A stretch of DNA of 64,000 bases from Hyalella azteca (lineage: Eukaryota > Arthropoda > Malacostraca > Amphipoda > Hyalellidae): the NCBI RefSeq assembly GCF_000764305.2, contig NW_025932511.1:124001-188000 (forward strand), in the 5' to 3' direction. The notes beneath the pieces are model-generated. The model did no database searches and was not told where the DNA came from. It saw only the letters and a program-made list of their open reading frames with translations. This document shows, piece after piece, positions 52,501 to 61,500 of the stretch. Numbering within the stretch: position 1 is the stretch's first letter; each line of letters starts with the position of its first letter. The position numbers were made by a program, and so were the translations under genes.

Positions 52501-55500
52501 TAGAATATTTCAAAGCAATACTAATATTCAGGTAAATCAATATTCTACGCAAATTTTTTTTACAGAAATTCTGACTTGCAGGTGTATCAAATATTGAAAT
52601 CCGCCCAGTCGTTCTACTTAATTAAAAAAATATCATCAACTTTCGATCAGGAATGAGAAGCTAATGAGAAGAAGTTAAACTTCATGGGCACAGGAATTTC
52701 GTTCTCTTTATTACTAAACTGTGGCAAAAATTAGCTGCTGAGTGTTGTTGTTGTTGTAATTGCCCATCCTGGCAGTGGCGACTAGGGAGGGGGGGTGATA
52801 GGTCAGTTTTTCCGGGTACTCGGTACCACTGTTAGTTCTACGACCATCACTGGCTCGCTGACCCGCCAGAACCATTTTAGCATTACACAACACCCTGGAC
52901 AATCCAGGTACTCATTTATCAACCATAGTTGGATGAATGGCTGAGTTGACCATGAGCTGAGCTTCCCGGTAGAACTTGTCCTCAGTGGGACTCAAACCCG
53001 GGAGCTGGGTGCGAGAGAGAGTCTCTCACCACTGCACCACCACAGCTCTGCTGCTGAGTGTCGTCTCGTGGTTGACATTCAGCTAAAATAAACTACTGTG
53101 AGGCAGCAACGGCAATCAATCCGGGTAGGTTAATTTTAATTTTTTTTTCACCAATTGTAGGACATAATACAACTAAAGCAATTTTATTTAAGGTTATTTT
53201 ATTTAATTTTAATATTTTATATAAAGTTATGGAAACGAGAGTACATCCAAAATGAAGAGAATATCTTTTTTTGGATCTATCATTTGGCGTCCCTTGAAAG
53301 ATGAGCAGAACTATTATATTAAAGAAAAAATTTAACCGAACACCTGCAATAAAATTCATTAGAATATTTCATTTAAGTGGAGAAGGTATTACAAATTTTT
53401 AGTATGAAATGCCTGTTGTAGTCGTTTCAGCATTTTTTATTTATCATGCTCAATCGAATTTGCCGAACAAGAATTAATCCGTTCGACGTAGTTCATTTCT
53501 CAGATTCCTGGGGCCATGTCTTTCAAAACTCGCTATGTGCACGTAAATGCTTACGCTCTATTTTCTTGTCTATGATTGGTGGATTTGGCTTGAAAGGCCG
53601 TCAATGATTGGCTGATGAACTTACGATCTCTTAACTTTTTTTGAAAGTATAGGTCCTGATCATTTTTATCTAGACCTTGAAAGAGTTGCCTGTGGTACCC
53701 CTAGGAACCAAGCTATTCAACTCGGTTAATTCGATTATCGATTACCCTGTTTTACTATAATTTTTTTGTCTTAGTTCCTGTATTGCCGTTTAATGTATAT
53801 ATTTTCTCTTGTACATTTTTCTTATGAATGTTTCCTTGTACATCTTTCTTATGAATATTTTGTAATTATTTCACACAAACCGTATGCCATTGAGCCCTTA
53901 TTTTCATCCTGCCATGGCGGCGCGTCATAGAACAGTAGTTTGAAGTTCCCGACGGACTAGAATACGACAAAGTCCTTCGCAATACCTAAATAAAACTGAA
54001 CGTGTGCCAGATATGAACAATACTACCGATTTCTCAAATTTAAATGGTGCAGAATATCATTTACATTAATAAAAATTCCGTCCGTGGCCTTATAGCAAGA
54101 CGTGAACGGAAATTAGACGCACGCATTTACGCGTGGCCGAACTGCGAAATTTACACAGCCACACACAGTGTAACTGTGTGTTATACAAATCCATGTTATG
54201 TGTGTTATACAGATCCATGTTATGTGTGTTATACACATCCATGTGTTATACACAGTTATACACATCCATGCACACAGTGTTTGTGTGCATGGATGCTAAA
54301 TGTGGCACATTTAGCATCCATGCAGCGCTCCATGTTCCAATATTTCAGAAATCCTCATCGTTTATTCATTGCGTGACCGCGGGAGCTCCATTAATTATTA
54401 GTCAGGACTGCGTGAGAAACTCAGGAGCCCTATTTACGCCAATTATTTTTTCCCGTAGGACAAAACGCTTTAAAATAACTTCTTTTTTAAACCGTCGATT
54501 GTTTGGTGAATAAAAAAGTCAAAAAGTCAATTGAAAATACGAGGTCATTTCAGTGAAATTCAAGATTCATATCTAGTATGAGTTAAAATTATTTAATTCC
54601 TACAAGTGAAAAAAATGTACCGTTTATCTGATTAATTGCAATCGTTAACAATCTGTTTTTTACGGGCCAATGAAGTTGTTTCAAGAATTGTTTGGTAGGA
54701 TGAGGTGACCAGTGAGGCGTATATCGTTATCTGTAATTGGATGGAGTTCAACAACAAGTAATAATTTTAATGTAAACGTTCATCACACAGGCGTATTAGG
54801 GCCAATCTACACAGCAGCGCCATTTGAGGAAGCATGAAAAACTGCTGGGCAAAATATCAGTATTTTGGGGCTTTGTTTGTTCAGAGTGAAGAGACAGACG
54901 AGATTCAGTTGAATGCGCTCGGATTAAATAAAAAAATATAACTCATTACTCACTGCAGTGAGTGACAGAGAGCGCATTTTCTCGTCGACGAAAATTTGAG
55001 GCCACGGACAGACGGACGGACAGACGAACAGACAGACGGACATGGCGAGCACAATAGTGCATTTTTTCCATAAATGAGAAAATGCGCTAAAAACGTTAAA
55101 CATATACATATATTGTTAGCCTGTATGCACGCAATATTTTGGGATTGATCGTTGGTACTCAAAAATGTTATTAGCAATAAATGAATAATGATAGCGTAGT
55201 CAAAATGATTAAATATGAAAAGCATTGCTGTTATCTGAAACTAATCTTCGTGAGACCTGAAAAATATATTGCAGCTTATTATCTATAGGACTTAATGAAC
55301 TACAACAGTTAAACAAATTGTTTTTAAATGTGATACAAAACATGTTTTAGTTCCAGAAAAAGTCATATATCCCAATCGAACTGAAACATTAATTAAGTCC
55401 TAATATATTCTCCCGTTTAACACAATTAACTTTTAAACGCAGAACTAATCCAATCTTATCTGATAATACAAAGCGAATATCGTTAGCTTCTTGATCGAAA

Positions 55501-58500
55501 TTAATGCTGCTTATGATGTTCTGAAGATGATGATGAGTGAATTTACAGACTGCAGCGCGAAAGTCGTTTTCTCTTTAAACCATAAATGCAGATATTTTTT
55601 TCTGGTTAATTGGTTCGAAATTTTGTGGAAATATCGATGGTGTTGAAGTATGAAAAAAAGAAACATTTAAAATCAGGCAAGTTTGATTGCAATCGAGAGT
55701 TAATACCTAATTAATTCGCTTGGCAAGTTTGTGTTGAAATAATGAATAATACATTTGATAACATAACTCCGAGAGTAAAAATAAAAAAATATCCAGTGAA
55801 TATAATAAAACCAAATTTTTGACTTGATTCAACTGGAGAATAAAACTGGTTTCTATTTATCACACCCTCATGCGCGATCTGCAAAGTGTAAATAAAAACT
55901 TTTTACAAGCTTTCTCGATTTCAATTCAGTTACTTTTTCTAGATTATCTTCTTATATCGTACATTAGTAGGTATATTATCTGTAAATATGATTTAACCAC
56001 GCAAGTTATATAAGGTGTTCGCAGCATTATTTATTTATTAACTAAAAATAGAAGTTTAGTTAGAAGGGGTGTTCATACTTTTTAAACATATAGTAAAAAC
56101 ATAGAAACAGAGTTTCAAATCAATGGAGCGAAGCTAGTCTCATTTCTGTTTAGACTCATGTGGACTTTTCACCTAAAGCTCAAATGCCTGAAATAAAACG
56201 AGCTGCATCTTTGCAGGCTATGTTAACACTTGCTTTTTTCGGCGACACGAACCGTACATACGATGGAAAAGAAAAGAAAGATTATTTCATGCCTTCAATT
56301 TAGCATAAAAAGATACTAAACAGGGATAGTACAATTGTGTAATCAAAGTAATCATTTACAAGGTTGTGTTGAAGTAAAATGCTTACATCTTTCTTTTGTT
56401 CAACTTCAAAATTACTCATTTCATTTTCAAATTGTCGGTAGTAGCAATAACATACAAATAAAAATTCATAGTTGAGCTTCGATTTGCTGATGAAGTTCTC
56501 ATCATTATAAATGATGAGACCTAGTAATAAGAGCTAATAAATAAATAAATTATTAATTTATTTATTATAATAGATTTTATTGCGAGGTAAGATTAAAATC
56601 ATTACACGGTCGGTCTTTTCTTGACTTGCGAAATAAAGTTTAGGTAAATGGTTTATTACATAAGAACATGTTATTCAAATCATTATACTCTGGCATTTTG
56701 AGAAATTATTGTGCTTTAAAGTCATTAAGTGTGTACCTAAAATTGCACGGAAAATTTCTCGGATTTTTTCTAGGAAGCGCAATATTTTGAACTACACAGA
56801 AATATCACAATTACAGTTAATAAGAAGGCTTCACATAATCCCCTGCTAGTGGTGTTGAATATTATGCTAGTCGAAAGACTTAAAGTTAACTTTAGGTGCT
56901 CATGCTAGTTTTACACGTGTCTCCTCGTAAAGCCGCAATTCACAAACTCACTCGATCATTCACTGAAAACTTCATAATTTGTATGTTTATGTTCATCGTC
57001 GGTAACACGCAGCGTTACCAGTTGTCAGACCGCGACGTTAGCAGCCCAGCTCTGCTCTGGCCGATTGCTAAAGTCGGGACGCGTGCGCTAAGCCCCTGAG
57101 TCGCTGCTAAGCCAGAGCCCCGAATAAGCATTAGTATGTAGTATCTGCCTCGTCCATCACAAGTTAGCATGCTAAATGAATGCTAAAAGACAACGCTTTG
57201 TTTGAAACGGGTGATAATACCACGGCCGCTTAATTACCTGCTGGTAAAAGCTAATGATGCAATAATCGTTGGTGATGATAATGTCAACATCATCAAAAAT
57301 TTGCAGTTGAAATGGAATTCTGAAGGAATATGAAAAATATTGAATCCAAGTTTCAGAGAAAGTTTTTTCCTTGGGAATCATCAACAACTCCCCAGAGGTA
57401 ATTATTAATTTTCATTTGTGCCTGTGTCAACATCATTTGTGTGTGTTCATTTGTGCCTGTGTCAACATCAAATGAGCGTCATTCAACTTGTCTTAAATTT
57501 TCAAATGAAAATTCCTGGACGAGCATCAAAGTCGTTAATCGGAAAGCAATGCAAGCTAAAAAATATCGCAAATGAAAACAAAAAATAAAAAACGTATCTC
57601 ATTTGAAATTTTTTCTCATTAGAGGCAAATGATAGAACGCTGCCTAGGAATAAAACGTTCTACACATTAAACGCTTCTAAAGATCGAGTTAGGACACCAT
57701 GTAAAGACATTAAAAGCATTATTAAATACAAGCTAAACTTTTCATCATGATACAAAAATAGTTAAAATTACGACAGTAGATTCTCTCACCGCCAAATGAG
57801 CCGCAGGTACACTTCTTTTTTCCATCAAATTAGACTTTTTCATTTACTTCAAACTCAATTTGATGAGTTAAAATACTGAATGATGATGTAGCATCCACAT
57901 ATTAATCACATTATATAGCTGTCATATTTACTTAAGCTCTCGCTCTTCAATCAAACATATTAAAAAATTTTCCTATCGAAGCATATGAAAGAAATTGACT
58001 CAAGATTGACCACAAATTCAACGAAATTTTAGCTGGAAAAACTTTTAACAGAGAAAATTCTGAAAATTACGCTGATTTCCTGGTTTTATTAATTAATCGA
58101 ATCTCCAAACAGTTTTTAGCGAAATAGCTTATGATTTTCCTCGGCTGAATTTATCTGCCAGATTCCTTGTCAAAATTCATTATACTTTTAATTACAGGAA
58201 ATTAGTATAAAATATATATCAGTATAACTGTCACTCACATGCAGTGAGTGACAGAGCGCATCGACGAAAACGTGAAGTCATAGATGGACAGACAGACGGA
58301 CGGCGGATGGACAGACGGACGGACATGACAAGCACAATAGCGCCTTTTTTTCCATAAATGAGAAAATGCGCTAAAAATGCTGTCATAAATGCGTAAATCC
58401 AGTAATCGCAATAGGATTTATGAATGTATATGCTTTACTGAACGGCACTTAATGGTGGCATTTTTAATTCAGTGATGGCCCGGCTGACATGCGCTCTCCA

Positions 58501-61500
58501 GCTGTCACTGCAATAAGTCTTGAAGGCGAGATTAAAACTCCATAAAAATATTTGCCTCCATTTTGGCCCTTTCAAAAATTATATATTATTGCAAATTTTC
58601 ACCAATCCTTCAATAAAGTGTAATTGTGGAGAACGCAAAATTTGACAAATTTTTCTATGGACTGCGGAGGAATTTTTCTTTGGTAAAATTTTTGGATAAC
58701 TTTTTCTCAAATCACCAAAGCTAATGAAGCGGGCAATGCTCTCCCGTGAGTTCCGTAAACATTTAAAGTGTCGCATCCACATAAAAAAAAAACAATTTAA
58801 TTGAGTTAGGGTCCCTAGGCTAAAAGAGTTTCGCTGAAGCTGCAAAACGAATTCCATCCTTTCCCTTGATTTATCTCAGGATTAAAGAATAAACAGGAGA
58901 CAATACCTGAATTTAGTATATTTTTTGTGCAGAAGAATTTATCATAATAGTGTTATATCTATGCTTATTGTTTCGTTGTAATTAAAATGGAAGAAATTAC
59001 TCATTCCATATGATAATACTGAAAAATTATTAAAATTACGCAACATAATTACGAAAAAGCATATAATTTAGGTACAATCATAGATACACTTGTACAGGTA
59101 AATTTTACGGTGTAAATGATACTTTATTTTCATCCACAGATTTTCTGTAAATTGGGATTTGCTTCGAAGCATTCGAAGTCACTAATAAAATTTGTGTTCA
59201 ATTTTTACATTGCTTGAAGATGTTTCAAAGACCCAATCTGTTATTTAGTAATATGTGATTAATAAACTCCTATTCAATTGCAGAGCTTGCTTATTCATTG
59301 TTATATTATATATTATTCATTGTTATATGAAATTTTTTGCTTAGGTCAAAAGTCATGTTTCAGTCCTGAAAGTTTAGCTTGTTGCCCTCCGGATTATGCA
59401 ATGCTATACATTGTGCCACCAGTCCGAAATTTCGACTGAAAATTCGCCTTAAGCAACAAGAGGCCAAAGTTTTTGAAGAAATAAAAAGTTATTCGTTGGT
59501 CTTATATAGTTTAGCCATATATTTAGATTAGACACATGTTATCATCTTAAAACTTTTTATTAGGGTCTTTTTAGAATAAATATCCAAATATCCGTCTTTC
59601 CAAGAATTAAAATACCCGAAAATATTTTAGGTATGCGTCATAGTTCAAAAATATTGTTTACGTTCCTTCGACGCCCAATTATAGTTCCACTTATTGATGT
59701 AACTCAATTAACTAATTCATCACCTATAGACAAATGATCGTTCGTATTATTTGAGCAGATGTTTTACTTCGATCAGTTTTTCCGATATATTTATTCGCAC
59801 TTTCAGGATACGCGTTTTATTATTTCATTTTTGACTAACTTATAGTTAGGTTCGCACCTTAAGTTTGACCCCAACTTAATTAAATGATTTTTTTTTTGTG
59901 AATGCGACTCTATAAATATTTATGGAACTCACGGGGGAGCGTTGCTCCATTGTCTTCTTTTGCAAGACAACCAAAGGAAATAGAGACACGAGAAAAATAC
60001 GACCTTATTGCATTATTTAACGCGTAGTCCAAAATTACGGATAAATATTCCGGGATAAGTGATCACAGAAAAACATCTACTCATTGAAAATTTTGATGAT
60101 AAAATATAATACGCACATAAATATAATACGAAACTTAATATTGAAAATGGTCGCTCAAGGTTTATTTTCGAAATATTTTAAATCTCTTGTCCGAGGTAGA
60201 TCCCATACAACCAATTGAATTTATGATATTTTTCATATGAGAGGCGAAAGACTCAAAATATATACTTGGCTTTACAGAAAATATATTTAGTTCAAATTTT
60301 GTTGAAATAACTGATTAAAGGTTACTCGCGAGTTTACTTTTCTTTACTTGCGTGTACTTGATGCGAGGTAAGTTACAAGGAGAATATTAACCCTTTACCG
60401 CCTGACATGAGTAATCTGTGCAATATTGTCACGCGCCTACTTACCAAAAAGGATACGTTGTAGTGAGCGAAAAATGTCTTGCACTGATGGCTGCCGCCAC
60501 GTACGACAACTTTAGAAAATTCTCTGTTGCGTATAAACGTCCTCAGGTTGCTATACTCAAGAGTTTACGTATAATTTAACTTAAAAGTTATGTTAGTGCC
60601 ATGAGAAAGTTATGTTAGATGCTAGTGAGTGCCACATGAGGTCACGTGGCGGAACCTTTCATGAAGCTCCAGACCGGGGCGACCGGATCCAAGTTTCGGA
60701 TGCGGATGAGGCTAACTTTTAGGCTTTGCTATAAATGACGCGTACTTAATTGGGTCGACTTACCTACTTGAGATCAATTTGTGATTTTTATAAAGGGATT
60801 TCGTTCAAAAACTACATACAGATCATGTCTTACTTTCGAAACGGGATGAATCCAGAAAAACCCGAATGCGGAATTTGACGCGTCAGAAACAGAGGTGCCC
60901 AGATCTTATGTTGAAGTCATGAATTACTATAAAATATCTGTATCCAAAGGCTATTTTAAAGAATTTAGATATGTTTGGCAAGGTGTTGGCTGAAGTTAAA
61001 AGTTATTACGATAAAAAGCCTCAATCGTTTCAAAATACACACCAAAAAATTGGATGCATAAAGCAGGTCTCGCATCATTGGAATTTAACTATATTTTTCA
61101 TGAGTGTTAATTAATATAGATTAGAAGAGAGCACAGCTATTCCATAGATAGCAATCAACCGTATGCAATATCATCATTTGTATGGCTAAAAGCCTCACTA
61201 TTTGTTCGAGTGCTGTAGCGTATTTGGCTGGACTGCATTCAAAGGCAGATGTGGAATGATGAACATCGTAGCTGCTTTATTGTCGACGATGCGCGGCCAG
61301 CGCCCAACTACTGAAAGCGTTTCCATTTGTTAAAAGCTCTGCTTTAATAAGAGCCTTCTCGTGAACGGGGATGCCTATGATGCCTTCTATTAACACATTA
61401 AGTCTGGACGAGAGCTATTTTTGCGAGTGCCTAATGGTCTACTTGTGTATGAAGGGTCCGCTTTGTAAATTAGAAATCCACGCTGAAAAGCTATTTTCTT

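Noticed and set aside
59360..59450. tRNA-like stretch (CTCCGGATTATGCAATGC)
   Set aside because: No consistent cloverleaf or B box could be drawn.
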